Shown here: positions 52,301-63,217 of the stretch, piece by piece
How positions within the stretch are numbered: the stretch's first letter is position 1
Layout of the letters: each line of letters begins with the position of its first letter
DNA from: Chaetoderma sp. LZ-2023a
Taxonomy: Eukaryota > Mollusca > Caudofoveata > Chaetodermatida > Chaetodermatidae
Assembly (NCBI GenBank): GCA_034401795.1
Contig: CM067363.1
Span: 32,840,470 to 32,904,469 of the forward strand
DNA length: 64,000 nt
Direction of reading: 5' to 3'
The notes under the pieces: generated by a model
Databases searched by the model: none
What the model was told of the DNA's origin: nothing
The model's input: the letters and a program-made list of their open reading frames with translations, nothing else
Translations under genes and position numbers: made by a program

Positions 52301-52883
52301 TGAGGACATTAACCCCTAATCCCAGCAATGGTCTTATACCCACCTGCCACAAGAACTCCACAGCCAACCACCACAAGTTTACTACCCCAAAGCCCTGCAC
52401 CCTGACCCCTAAACAACAGCCACCAAGTCACCTCCAATAAAAATGAACAAAAACCGTCAAAGGCCGCCAAAACCGCCAAAAAGCTGCCAAAAGCGCCAAA
52501 AAAAAGCTGCCAGGCCGCCAGACCACCCACACACCCTCCTACTGTGCATGCGCAGATGCATCCACACAACCACAAAGCTGCCCAATAAAGGCTGCCAACA
52601 CCAGGCCACCAAAAAGGGGATAAAAGGGGCCCACAAAACAAGCCCAGACCATTCAGACTTTCTGGATTACACAAAAAAGTAATCAAGCGTCAGGCTTAAG
52701 AACCAAACTACTGTTCTCGATAAGTAGTTATTAACCTGTTGAATGATCGCTATGAATACTACTAACAAAAACCTAAAAGTACCAGGGGTTGAGATAGTTA
52801 TGCCCTCCATTTGAGGGCTAACCATTGACTCAATCGACATTGAATTACTGAGGGAGCTGTCCAAAACTGACGTCACCAACACG
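52301..52883 (+). other. Leader of the Penelope-like element, CGCCAAAA-rich
   Basis: Contains short reiterations such as CCGCCAAAA and AGCTGCCA (52,455-52,520) and GGCCACCAAAA. The small frame 52,443-52,682 reflects this composition. Probably the 5' part of the Penelope-like element; its border is not visible. Confidence 0.4.
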
Positions 52884-53650
52884 GTGACACCACTAGATGC
52901 CACCAATGCTGCCGGCTCTAGCCCAGTGGACCCACAGCGCCAGGTCCCTGTACGTGACAGAAAACGTAGAAGGATAGACGAGCCCAAAGAAGACCTCCCC
53001 TCTACAAGCCGCCAAAAACAGCTGGAAAATGCCCCTGGTTACACCAAACCAGGGATCCCAAGTGACCACATAAGCGCATATAAGCTTTGGCACAATTCCT
53101 CACGCAAGGAATCTAGGTTGGAGCACCAGCATGAGAAACTCCAAGAGACGGTAAATAAAAAATCTATCCCGCCCATGCTGGTGGCTTTCATGGCCGAGTG
53201 GAACAACCGCCACTCAGATTTCAGTCACAAATTGACTAAACTTTTAGCAACTCAGACTAATGTTACCATGAAATTAAAGGTTACAAAATGGCCTTCACCA
53301 ATGCAACCAGTGCTGCTGTCACACTAGAAGCACAGAACGCCATAGCCACCACCATGACAAGGCATGAAGAGTGCCAACATTCCAGCAGCCAGAGAACTCA
53401 CAAACCAAGGCTATGCCCTCACCCTCGCAGGGCTCAGGGCTCCTCCATAGCAAGGGGTAACACCACCCCAAATTACAGGAGAGAGTACTATAGGCAAGCA
53501 CAACAGCAACGTCGCCAGGACAGACAGATGCAGCACCGTCTTGCAGACCAATCCAGGCCGCCACGCCCATTCATGGGGGTTAACAGCACTGATGCAATCG
53601 AAGAGATGTACCGAATGACCTCCACTCAGTGGGACAACAGAAGATAACTA
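52884..53650 (+). pseudogene. Penelope-like element: N-terminal region
   Basis: Basic, low-complexity N-terminal translation (RDRKRRRIDEPKEDLPSTSR; SDHISAYKLWHNSSRKESRL) that changes frame near 53,290 to AFTNATSAAVTLEAQNA and then an Arg/Gln-rich part (YRREYYRQAQQQRRQDRQMQ) up to 53,645. It precedes the RT by about 90 bp. I assign it to the element by position and orientation; I recognise no domain. Confidence 0.5.
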
Positions 53651-53737
53651 CACCAGCATCTGCCTACATGCACACATCCTCAACACCATACTAAGCCACT
53701 ATAGGGTGTATCCACCATCAATTGTAACAATAACAGT

Positions 53738-55000
53738 ATGGACACACCCAATAAAAACCTTCTAATGCATCCTTCTCCTTTTGTTTTTAATTTCACCAAC
53801 CAAGAACTTAATGTGGACACAATAAGTGTCCTAGACAAGGGTCTGGGATTCAGCCCCATTGTTTGTGAACAAAACATGGGATCCCTTTATGCTGACTTGC
53901 AAGCTTTCATTAGAAGAATGCGACTTATACATTTCTTCACCCCACACCCACACCCCCCTTATGCCCTCCTCCAGAACACCACCAAACCGATTCAAATTCA
54001 GGAGACACGTACATAACCGAATTCCCTGTAATGACCTCACCAATTCAGAAGAGAAGGCATTGGCTGACTTACAGACTGATTCTTCAATTGTCATAAAAAA
54101 GCAGATAAATGCCAGGCCACGGTAGTGCAGTCCCGAGAGGACTCCATAACCGAGGCAACCAAGCAGTTCTCTGATGCCAAATCCTACATGAAACTGACAT
54201 CAGATCCCACTGAACTATACACAAATCTGGTGGCCAAGAGGTTAGACAAAATAGTTCTAGAAGGGGAAATGGATACTATAACCGCCAGTAGACTCATTCC
54301 CAAACCGCCAAAAAATGCCAGGTTCTATCTCCTCAAGGCCCAAAAGAACACAAGGAGAAGAAAAATGGCATCACCCCAAGTAGGCCCATAATCAGTGGTA
54401 ATGGATGCCCAACAGATCTCATCAGCAGCTTCGTAGACGAACACATCAAAGTGCACATTACACATATCAAATCATACGTTAGGGACACCACTGACTTCAT
54501 CAACAGAGCGGATGGTTTTGGAGCCACCAAAAAAGTCGCTATTAGTAACCATGGATGTCACCTCCCTATACACCAACATACTGAACAATAAAGGGTTACG
54601 AGCAGTGGCAAAACATTGCATGAAACATGGCGTCCCAGACACTCTCCACAAGAAACCTGTTGAACCTGCTCAAACTTGTCCTTGAATGCAAAAACTTCGA
54701 ATTCAATAGCGAACATTACCAACAAATAGGTGGTACCGCCATGGGCAGCAAAGCTGCCTGCACATACACATGCATCTTTATGGCCGACCTAGAAGAAAAA
54801 CTTCTCTCTAATGCCCCCCTACCAGCCAGCTCTTTATGTACACTACATAGATGACATATTTATGATCTGGGAACAAGGCCCAATTGCCCTCACTGAATTT
54901 TGTCACACACATAAACTGAGGCCACCCAAGCATAAAATTGACAATGGAAAGTTCCAGAGAACAGGTTTCCTTTATGGTACAGAACAGAGATATGATTAAA
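53738..55000 (+). pseudogene. Penelope-like element: reverse transcriptase
   Basis: Pieces in order: VFNFTNQELNVDTISVLDKG and GLGFSP (N-terminal PLE motif), LTNSEEKALADLQTDSSIVI, YMKLTSDPTELY, RLIPKPPKNARFYLL, ISGNGCPTDLISSFVDEHIK, VTMDVTSLYTNI with the first catalytic Asp, NFEFNSEHYQQIGGTAMGSK and VHYIDDIFMIWEQGP with the YxDD box (54,844). Telomerase/Penelope-type RT order is clear. Frameshifts occur near 53,900, 54,120, 54,390, 54,600 and 54,840. Confidence 0.9.
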
Positions 55001-55674
55001 ATATATTAAATTCAATCTCTTCACGAAACCCACAGATACACATGGATATCTGCATTATACCTCCGCACATCCGTCAACATGTAAGGATGCTAGTCCATAT
55101 AGACAATTCCTCAGACTCAGGAGGATATGCATGGACACCACGGAATATGACAAACATAGCCTGGCTCTAGAACCACACATAACAAACCAATCAGACCCAT
55201 CTTTTTCTGCGAATTCACCCGCATGGGAATGCTTCTCAATAAAGTGATAAACAAATACTGGCTCATCCTCCAAGCTAGCCAGATGCAGGGATGCATTTCC
55301 AGAGAAGCTATCGGAGGAACAAAACTATCAAGGACCATATTGTCCGGGCCCGACTCCCAGACCCCTCTGATGCTGTACGCCCACACCGTAACATCTTCCT
55401 AGAATGCACTACCAAAAACTGCACTATCTGCAACAATATGGAGAAAACAAGGTTCTTCAAAAGCCACTATACTGGATTAACGTATAGATGCAAAATCATA
55501 GGCAATTGCCAGACACGCAACATAGTCTACTTGCTAAACTCTAAACTATGCCACAAACAACACATGGGAAAGACTCGGAGACCATTCAAAATAAGGATCC
55601 AAGAGCACCTTAGGTCCATAACTAATCTCCACAAAAAAGAAAGTTATAACACCCCCAGTCTCACGTCACTTTAA
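55001..55674 (+). pseudogene. Penelope-like element: RT C-terminus and GIY-YIG-like endonuclease
   Basis: After YRQFLRLRRICMDT (thumb/connector, about 55,098-55,139) the frame shifts to 55,291-55,674: NKTIKDHIVRARLPDP, ECTTKNCTICNNM, YRCKIIGNCQTRNIVYLL, CHKQHMGKTRRPFKIRIQEH. This is the region of the C-terminal GIY-YIG endonuclease of Penelope elements: a Cys pair, NIVYLL in the GIY place, HMG in the YIG place, then the Arg and EH landmarks. Two of the signature residues are changed. Ends at TAA 55,672. Confidence 0.8.
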
Positions 55675-56265
55675 TAAAAACAACCACACAAGAGCCCACA
55701 TGAGCTACCGTATTATACAGGTACTCTCTCCGACCCCGCAGATCCAGCTTCAACACCATGGAGGAGATCCAAACAGTCCCATTGGATTCACCAACTCCAC
55801 ACCATGGAAGCGATAGGAATTAACTTAGCAGGGTGAGGACACACATTGTTATTATCCTCCGAAATGTCCATTTATAAGTCAAGAGAAGACAATTTTTTAC
55901 AAATTACCACTGAAATGACTGACTGACTCAATAATGAAGCCAGTCATTTCAATGGCAAATTTTCAAAAATATCCTCTTGGTAGATAAAAATAGATATTTT
56001 CTCTATGTAAATTGAAATTTGCTGGAACAAAATTTAACCATTACCTATACTCGTTACAAGATAAACCTTATTCTGTTGGATATTTTGAAATTAATTTGGC
56101 TGGAAGTCATTGCTGCCTTAGGCGGTGGTGAGCAATGGCTTGCCGTCAAAGTAATTTCAAGATATCCAACAGGTTTCCTGTCTGGTTGCCTTGGAAATGA
56201 GATCTGCGGAATTTATCTGTGAACGGGTTAAATGTTCAACCCTTTAATGATCAAAGTATCTGCCA
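55675..56265. repeat. Non-coding stretch with two foldbacks
   Basis: About 55,865-55,980: TGTCCATTTATAAGTCAAGA, ACCACTGAAATGACTG against AGTCATTTCAATGG, imperfect hairpin. About 56,076-56,172: TTGGATATTTTGAAATTAAT against GTAATTTCAAGATATCCAAC, stem of about 20 bp with inner pairing (CATTGCTGCC, GGCGG). Both belong to the foldback family seen again at 62 kb. No gene. Confidence 0.65.
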
Positions 56266-56269
56266 AGAG

Positions 56270-57565
56270 GAGACCACTCTGGAACAGGCCAAGAGGAGAC
56301 CACTCTAGAAGATTCACCTGACTAGACATGCCAGGTTGACGGACAACCACTCTGGAAGATTTACATGACTACACATGCTAGAATGACAGGCAACCACTCT
56401 GGAAGATTTACATGACTAGACATACTAGAATGACGGGCGACCACTCTGGAAGATTTACATGACTAGATATACTAGAATGACGGGCGTCCACTCTGGAAGA
56501 TTTACATGACTACACATGCTGGAATGACAGGCAACCACTCTGGAAGATTTACATGACTACACATGCTAGAATGATGGGCGACCACTCTGGAAGATTTACA
56601 TGACTACACATGCTAGAATGACGGGTGACCACTCTGGAAGATTTACATGACTACACATGCTAGAATGACGGGCAACCCCTCTGGAAGATTTAAATGACTA
56701 GACATGCTAGAAAGATGGGCAACCACTCTGGAAGATTTACATGACTACACATGCTAGAATTACGGGTGACCACTCTGGAAGATTTACATGACTACACATG
56801 CTAGAATGACGGGCAACCCCTCTGGAAGATTTAAATGACTAGACATGCTAGAAAGATGGGCAACCACTCTGGAAGATTTACATGACTACACATGCTAGAA
56901 TTACGGGCGACCACTCTGGAAGATTTACATGACTAGACATGCTAGAAAGATGGGCAACCACTCTGGAAGATTTACATGACTACACATGCTAGAATGACGG
57001 GCAACCACTCTGGAAGATTTAAATGACTAGACATGCTAGAAAGATGGGCAACCACTCTGGAAGATTTACATGACTACACATGCTAGAATTACGGGCGACC
57101 ACTCTGGAAGATTTACATGACTAGACATGCTAGAAAGATGGGCAACCACTCTGGAAGATTTACATGACTACACATGCTAGAATGACGGACGACCACTCTG
57201 GAAGATTTACATGACTATATGTGCTAGAATGACAGGCGACCACTCTGGAAGATTTACATGACTACACATGCTAGAATGACGGGCGACCACTCTGGAAGAT
57301 TTACATGACTACACATGCTAGAATGACGGACGACCACTCTGGAAGATTTACATGACTATATGTGCTAGAATGACAGGCGACTTCTCTGGAAGATTTACAT
57401 GACTACACATGCTAGAATGACGGGCGAGCACTCTGGAAGATTTACATGAGTACACATGCTAGAATAACGGGAGAGCACTCTGGAAGTTACCTGACTAGAC
57501 ATGCTAGAATGACGGGTGACCACTCTGGAAGATATACATGACTACACATGCTAGAATGACTGGCT
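56270..57565. repeat. 47-bp minisatellite, array 1
   Basis: About 27 copies of a unit of the form GAATGACGGGCGACCACTCT, GGAAGATTTACATGACTACA, CATGCTA. Pairs of variants alternate in places (GACTACACATG, GACTAGACATG; GAATGACGG, GAAAGATGG), so a two-unit block has spread. Confidence 0.95.
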
Positions 57566-57985
57566 TAAATTAGAATTATTCAAACAGGCATTACTAAGGG
57601 TAAAGGATCTCACGGCCTGGAAATGTATATTTGTCAAGACCACTGCAGAAGCCTGATTGACCATCAAGTGGTTAAGAATGTGATAGCTACATTTGGTCAA
57701 GAAAATCTAAATACTTTTTATTGAATGTCCATTCGCAGGCCATGAGATACTTTGTGAAAATATACCACTGGAATGACTGGCTCTGTTATTTTAAAACAAG
57801 AATGCTGAAGCGTACAATGTCTCACCTGTAAAGTCATTGATAGTGTGGATTGCCAAAGCAAACTTGGCATGGTACAGTACCTTTGCATAGTATATAATGC
57901 TGCTGTAAAATTGTGTTTATATCCGGTGAGCTATTGTTGAAAACATGAGGTATCAGAAGATACCAACATCTCACATTTTTAAGTT
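57566..57985. repeat. Spacer 1 of the higher-order repeat
   Basis: About 420 bp of unique-looking sequence starting GGCTTAAATTAGAATTATTC, repeated with few differences at 58,797-59,221. Contains the foldback-family phrase ACCACTGGAATGACTGGCTC. Confidence 0.9.
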
Positions 57986-58796
57986 AGCTAGAATGACAGG
58001 CAACCACTCTGGAAGATTTACATGACTAGACATACTAGAATGACGGGCGACCACTCTGGAAGATTTACATGACTAGATATACTAGAATGACGGGCGACCA
58101 CTCTGGAAGATTTACATGACTACACATGCTAGAATGATGGGCGACCACTCTGGAAGATTTACATGACTACACATGCTAGAATGACGGGTGACCACTCTGG
58201 AAGATTTACATGACTACACATGCTAGAATGACGGGCAACCCCTCTGGAAGATTTACATGACTAGACATGCTAGAAAGATGGGCAACCACTCTGGAAGATT
58301 TACATGACTACACATGCTAGAATGACGGGCGACCACTCTGGAAGATTTACATGACTACACATGCTAGAATGATGGACGACCACTCTGGAAGATTTACATG
58401 ACTATATGTGCTAGAATGACAGGCGACCACTCTGGAAGATTTACATGACTACACATGCTAGAATGACGGGCGACCATTCTGGAAGATTTACATGACTACA
58501 CATGCTAGAATGACGGATGACCACTCTGGAAGATTTACATGACTATATGTGCTAGAATGACAGGCGACTTCTCTGGAAGATTTACATGACTACACATGCT
58601 AGAATGACGGGCGAGAACTCTGGAAGATTTACATGACTACACATGCTAGAATGACGGGTGAGCACTCTGGAAGATTTACATGAGTACACATGCTAGAATG
58701 ACAGGAGAGCACTCTGGAAGTTACCTGACTAGACATGCTAGAATGACGGGTGACCACTCTGGAAGATATACATGACTACACATGCTAGAATGACTG
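57986..58796. repeat. 47-bp minisatellite, array 2
   Basis: About 17 copies of the same 47-bp unit, ending in the same order of variants as array 1 (GGCGACTTCTCTGG, then GAGCACTCTGG, then a shortened GGAAGTTACCTGAC unit). The shared order shows that the array end and spacer were duplicated together. Confidence 0.95.
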
Positions 58797-59221
58797 GCTT
58801 AAATTAGAATTATTCAAACAGGCATTACTAAGGGTAAAGGATCTCACGGCCTGGAAAAGTATATTTGTCAAGACCACTGCAGAAGCCTGATTGACCATCA
58901 AGTGGTTAAGAATGTGATAGCTACATTTGGTCAAGAAAATCTAAATACTTTTTATTGAATGTCCATTCGCAGGCCATGAGATACTTTGTGAAAATATACC
59001 ACTGGAATGACTGGCTCTGTTATTTTAAAACAAGAATGCTGAAGCGTACAATGTCTCACCTGTAAAGTTATTGATAGTGTGGATTGCCAAAGCAAACTTG
59101 GCATGGTACAGTACCTTTGCATAGTATATAACGCTGCTGTAAAATTGTGTTTATATCCGGTGAGCTATTGTTGAAAACATGAGGTATCAGAAGATACCAA
59201 CATCTCACATTTTTAAGTTAC
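58797..59221. repeat. Spacer 2 of the higher-order repeat
   Basis: Second copy of 57,566-57,985, ending in CACATTTTTAAGTTA. Beyond it the sequence is unrelated. Confidence 0.9.
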
Positions 59222-60520
59222 CACAGGATCCTGCTGATGCAGGACCCGGTCTGCCCAGGACTAAATATTCTGCGAAAAAATAATGTCCAAGATATGTGCA
59301 TATGGTTTTCCGCTTAATAGTAGCCTATGCTCTAATAGAAGCCCACCCCCAAACTTTGACATATGAGCTCCAATGATTTCTTAGCAGTTTTCAAACGGAA
59401 AAACTCTGTATTAGAAGCCCGCCCCCTAACTCAGCAGACTGTATAGGAAAATTTTTCTTAAGAGCAGCGTGTATAATAATAACAATCGTGTCACAGGGTG
59501 TGTCTACTTCAGACAGATCTCTGCCCTGATACATTCCCGGCCCCTCTAGAAGTCAATACAGGCCTCGGGTTTGTAAATCTCGACCGCCTATTAGATTAAT
59601 ACTAGTAGTAGGCCACGTATGTTCAAAATACGATAAAGTTTATTCCACACTTTTGTAGTCAAAATGCGCGTAAAACAGTCTTGGCGTGATTAAATACCTT
59701 CCTTATAAATATATTTTAAGACCAAATTTATGAACCAAACAACAAGCATAGGAGAAAATGTGCATCAATTTTGTAACGCCGATCGTCATTAAATGATCCA
59801 AATTGAATTATTAAGAATGACAATATAGCCGTCTTCTTAAGTTAGCGAGCCAGCGGTTCTTGAGATGGGAGGCATCATGTTCTCATGAGATATTATACGC
59901 TAATGGAAGTTTATCAAATGGATACCCGTTTTTTAAGATCAGGATAATACTCAGTTCCTATCGTGCAATGATAATATATAGATATTCCCGAGTTCCGAGT
60001 CCCCGATTCCAGAATATTTATAACCGAGCACTCGCTCTAAAATAAACTCTTCAATTGGACGCTAATCATGTGATTTGTATTTTTTCGCGACACCATTTTA
60101 TATCAAATTGTGGATTAATTTTGATGTAATAAACGAGCTTTATTAAAGGATACGCAATATTTAGGTGCTCAAATCAAATAATTTCACTTCCCCGGTGATG
60201 TTTTGAGGTATATATTAAACGTAGGCGGTGGGAATTTTTACGGGAGAAAATACGTTGAATTTCTGTGGTATCAATTTTAGAAAACCTTTTTGGGAAAACT
60301 CTGTAATATAAGGTTTTTGGGTGGAAATTGAACACCTCTTGTCCTAATAGAAGCCTAGGCTACTATTAAGCGAAATACGGTATATAGAATTAGATTGCCC
60401 ATTTGACCTCTGGCCACTGCCCTCAGATTGCCTCAGGAACAAAATAATTTGTTGTACTGTAGTCTACTAACTACAAGCTTCAAAATGATGTGACATGACC
60501 ACAAATTTATTTTCTTCCCA
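59222..60520. other. No gene seen
   Basis: AT-rich with decayed-looking phrases about AGAAGCCCGCCCC at 59,335-59,430 and an inverse mention near 60,340. No motif or credible frame. Confidence 0.5.
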
Positions 60521-60809
60521 CCATTCCCCCCCCCCCAGAACACCCCCAGATGTACCCCTAGGGTCCTACCAAAATTCCACAAGAGTTATTAGAAGATAGT
60601 AAATAGGTTACCTGTACTGTATATTAATTGTACATCACGGGATATGATGGACCACCGGATGGTCTCATTTTGAAATGCCCAGGAGTAACATCAGGTCATT
60701 GTAATGACAACTGGAACCCTAGGGCTAACCGAAAAGCAAATGGTCCAAACATAAGCAAAGTTCATAGTCTGAAAAAAGAAGAAACATTTTCAAAAACAAA
60801 TGTGGTGGG

Positions 60810-61600
60810 GGTGGAGGGGGGTGTGTGTGTCAGAACAATATTCCAAAAGTGTCATGCACATCCGTGCCCATATGTATAATCATCCCCAGGGTTTCAAGCT
60901 TCAAAGGCAAGTCTTTGCTGATTAAATTGTCATTTGAAAAACCTTAACCACACTATAATACATATAACCTGGATGCAAATCAGCCATAAAATTATCAAAG
61001 TTCATATACAGAAAGATTTTGAAAATCAATTTATTTTTAATCTGGACATGTCCTGACACGTATAGAACACGTATAGAACACATCTGTGAAGTTTTATTCA
61101 AACTGGATAATCCCTTGTGGGTGCAAATGTTATTTTAAAAAAACCAACCAAAACTGCACTGGCAAAATACATGAAACAAGTCCAAGACCGTGATTATTAA
61201 ATGTGTTTTTATGTAGCTCACATCCCTGTATAGTATAGATCACTTCTGTAAAGTTTCATTGGGATCTGATGAGCCAGTGTTGAAAAATAAGTTGATTAAA
61301 AAACCTTAACCCAAACTGCACAAATGATGGATGTCACCAACGCCGCCACCAACACCAACGCCGCTGCCAACGCCGCCACCAACGCTGGAATTAGAGATCC
61401 CTATGTCTCGCTTTCTGCTTCGCAGGCGAGATAAAAATAGTTTGCTGTTGGCCGGCAAATGGACATTCCTCAAGACTACAGTAGAGGCCATCTTTTGGCA
61501 TTAAAAGGTTAAAAACAAACAAACTAATTTCTCTAATGTCTACACAGTGGCATTTGTTTTGGTGAATTTCTGTACTCGGTTCTTGTCTCGCTTCTTATCT
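60810..61600. repeat. Long direct repeat, copy 1
   Basis: Nearly identical to 63,218-64,000 (GTCAGAACAATATTCCAAAA; TCATGCACATCCGTGCCCAT; ATGATGGATGTCACC). Includes a GCCGCCACCAACA simple repeat (61,335-61,385) and TCCCTATGTCTCGC...CAGGCGAGATAAAAA. Copy 2 differs by small indels and has an extra segment near 63,590. Confidence 0.92.
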
Positions 61601-61689
61601 TCTTCTTCTTTCAACTGGTATTCCTCCTCTAGCTGCTGTTGGCGCTCCAACTCTTCATGTTCCAGCTTCTCTTGGAGTTCTTTGCGCCA
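61540..61689 (-). CDS. Probable terminal exon of a host gene, coiled-coil C-terminus
   Basis: On the minus strand an acceptor (GTGTTTCATTTGCAG) precedes 50 codons that stay open up to TAG 61,540: WRKELQEKLEHEELERQQQL, EEEYQLKEEEDKKRDKNRVQ, KFTKTNATV. The composition is a charged helix/coiled coil as in many nuclear or cytoskeletal proteins. I do not recognise the gene. The codons are undamaged and the splice site good, which sets it apart from the transposon debris. Earlier exons would lie to the right, and the second copy of this sequence at 63,962 complicates the picture. Confidence 0.6.
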   Translation of the reverse strand, partial: WRKELQEKLEHEELERQQQLEEEYQLKEEEDKKRDKNRVQKFTKTNATV

Positions 61690-62600
61690 CTGCAAATGAA
61701 ACACAGCATTGCCAGCAATACAAAAACACTCACAGTTACCGAGTTTCCTGAAAGGAGATCTATGACGGTCTGTATCTTCATAAAATATTGATTTTCAAGT
61801 GACATAACTCCACAAAATAGCAATAAAAAGTTGAGATAAAGTTAAATCAATCCTCTTCTCTTGGTCTGTCTGCAAATGGACATTTTCTGTGTGGAACTTT
61901 CATCAAGAAATTTGAAGATCAAAGGGTAGAATTATTGGCCTAATTTTGCATAAGGTTTTCAACAGACCAGCGTTTATTGGAATGGATGAATCTTGTTTTA
62001 ACTTATAATGCACCGCCAATCACTAGCTAAGTTCCACCCACACCTCGCTCATGTTGGGATCGACTGATCCCTGAACTCCATATCAATTTCCAGAAAACTA
62101 TACAGGTAAGCTGTTGAATATTTTGAAACTAATTTCACTGGGTGCTGTTGCTGCCGCCCTGTCAAATTAGTTTCAAAACAGAGCATTTATTAAATGGTAA
62201 AGACATACAATTCGTACAACGTGTCCGTCTATTAAGCGTTAAAGACCGACTAAATCGAACCACTCATGTCATAATTATGATGTCATCCTAAACATCACTT
62301 AGTTGGTTATGATGTCAGATGATGGATTGATAAACTGGAAAGGCCCAGTAATAAGTCACATGATCAGTTTCTGAGTGACAAACAGCATTTCATTTCGTGC
62401 ATGTCTATGGATTCACGCATTAACTATGCGAAAACAAAAACTTTTTTAAAACGTATCGCTGGAATGATTGGATCAGATATCGAGCCAGTCATTTCATTGT
62501 TAAATTTAAAAAAAAATCTGTGGACCTTCCATAATCAGATATTTTGTTATTCTAGACTAAATTGTGCCATTAACTCTTTAACTCTCGTTTTTTCTCAAGA
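61690..62600. repeat. Non-coding stretch with foldback elements
   Basis: About 62,112-62,178: TTTTGAAACTAATTTCACTG against AAATTAGTTTCAAAA. About 62,455-62,510: CGCTGGAATGATTGG and CGAGCCAGTCATTTCA. Possible intron of the host gene on the minus strand. The frame 62,401-62,793 is a by-product of these repeats. Confidence 0.6.
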
Positions 62601-62626
62601 AAATTTAAATTTTCTCATAGAAAAAG

Positions 62627-62750
62627 TCCATTTTCAGACCAAAAGAAGACTATTTATTAAAATTTACCACTGGAATGACTGGCTCGGTTATCGAGCCAGT
62701 CATTCCAGTGGTATGTTAAAGAAAAAGTCTTCTCTTGGTCTGCAAATGGA
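62627..62750. repeat. Near-perfect foldback, 60-bp arms
   Basis: Left arm 62,627-62,686 and right arm 62,692-62,750 are inverted copies; the inner 21 bp (ACCACTGGAATGACTGGCTC then G) is perfect, loop GTTAT. The outer parts pair with some mismatches (TCAGACCAAAAGAAGAC, GTCTTCTCTTGGTCTG). Confidence 0.92.
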
Positions 62751-63217
62751 CATTTATCAAGACCACTGCAGAAGCCGTTTTTGGCTGATATGAGTGTTAA
62801 AGGGTTAAAAGAGACGATGAGCCCAGATCCTATCTGCAGTCAGACTAGAGTCTAATGACAATATACTCTGTACTGACATTGCTCTAATTTCATGATTAGC
62901 CACATGTCATCAAATCCTGTTCAAGAGAGATTAACATTAGCAATCGAGTGAGTCTCTCAGAAGAAACAACACCCAAGCATCGTCAAAGCACCAATCTATG
63001 AAAATATTTTAGAAAACTTAACATTAGAATGACTGTCTACATTGTTTCAGTGTACATTTTTCCCAAAGTATTCTCTTACCCTGCAAATGGATATCTCCTA
63101 AGAGAAAATGCGTATAGTTGATGAATTTTAATCACACAAGGGACCCTCCCCCCCCCCCCCAGTACAATTTTGCGCTATCCTTGAAGGGGCCAGAAGCTTA
63201 ATAGCAGGGGTGTGTGG
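62751..63217. other. No gene seen
   Basis: Short spacer with a C tract at 63,148-63,160 and single copies of foldback-family phrases (CTGCAAATGGATAT at 63,081). Confidence 0.5.

Noticed and set aside
61629-61823. Minus-strand frame with hydrophobic stretch beginning at 61,823
   Set aside because: It crosses the acceptor of the terminal exon in a different frame; the exon reading is better supported.
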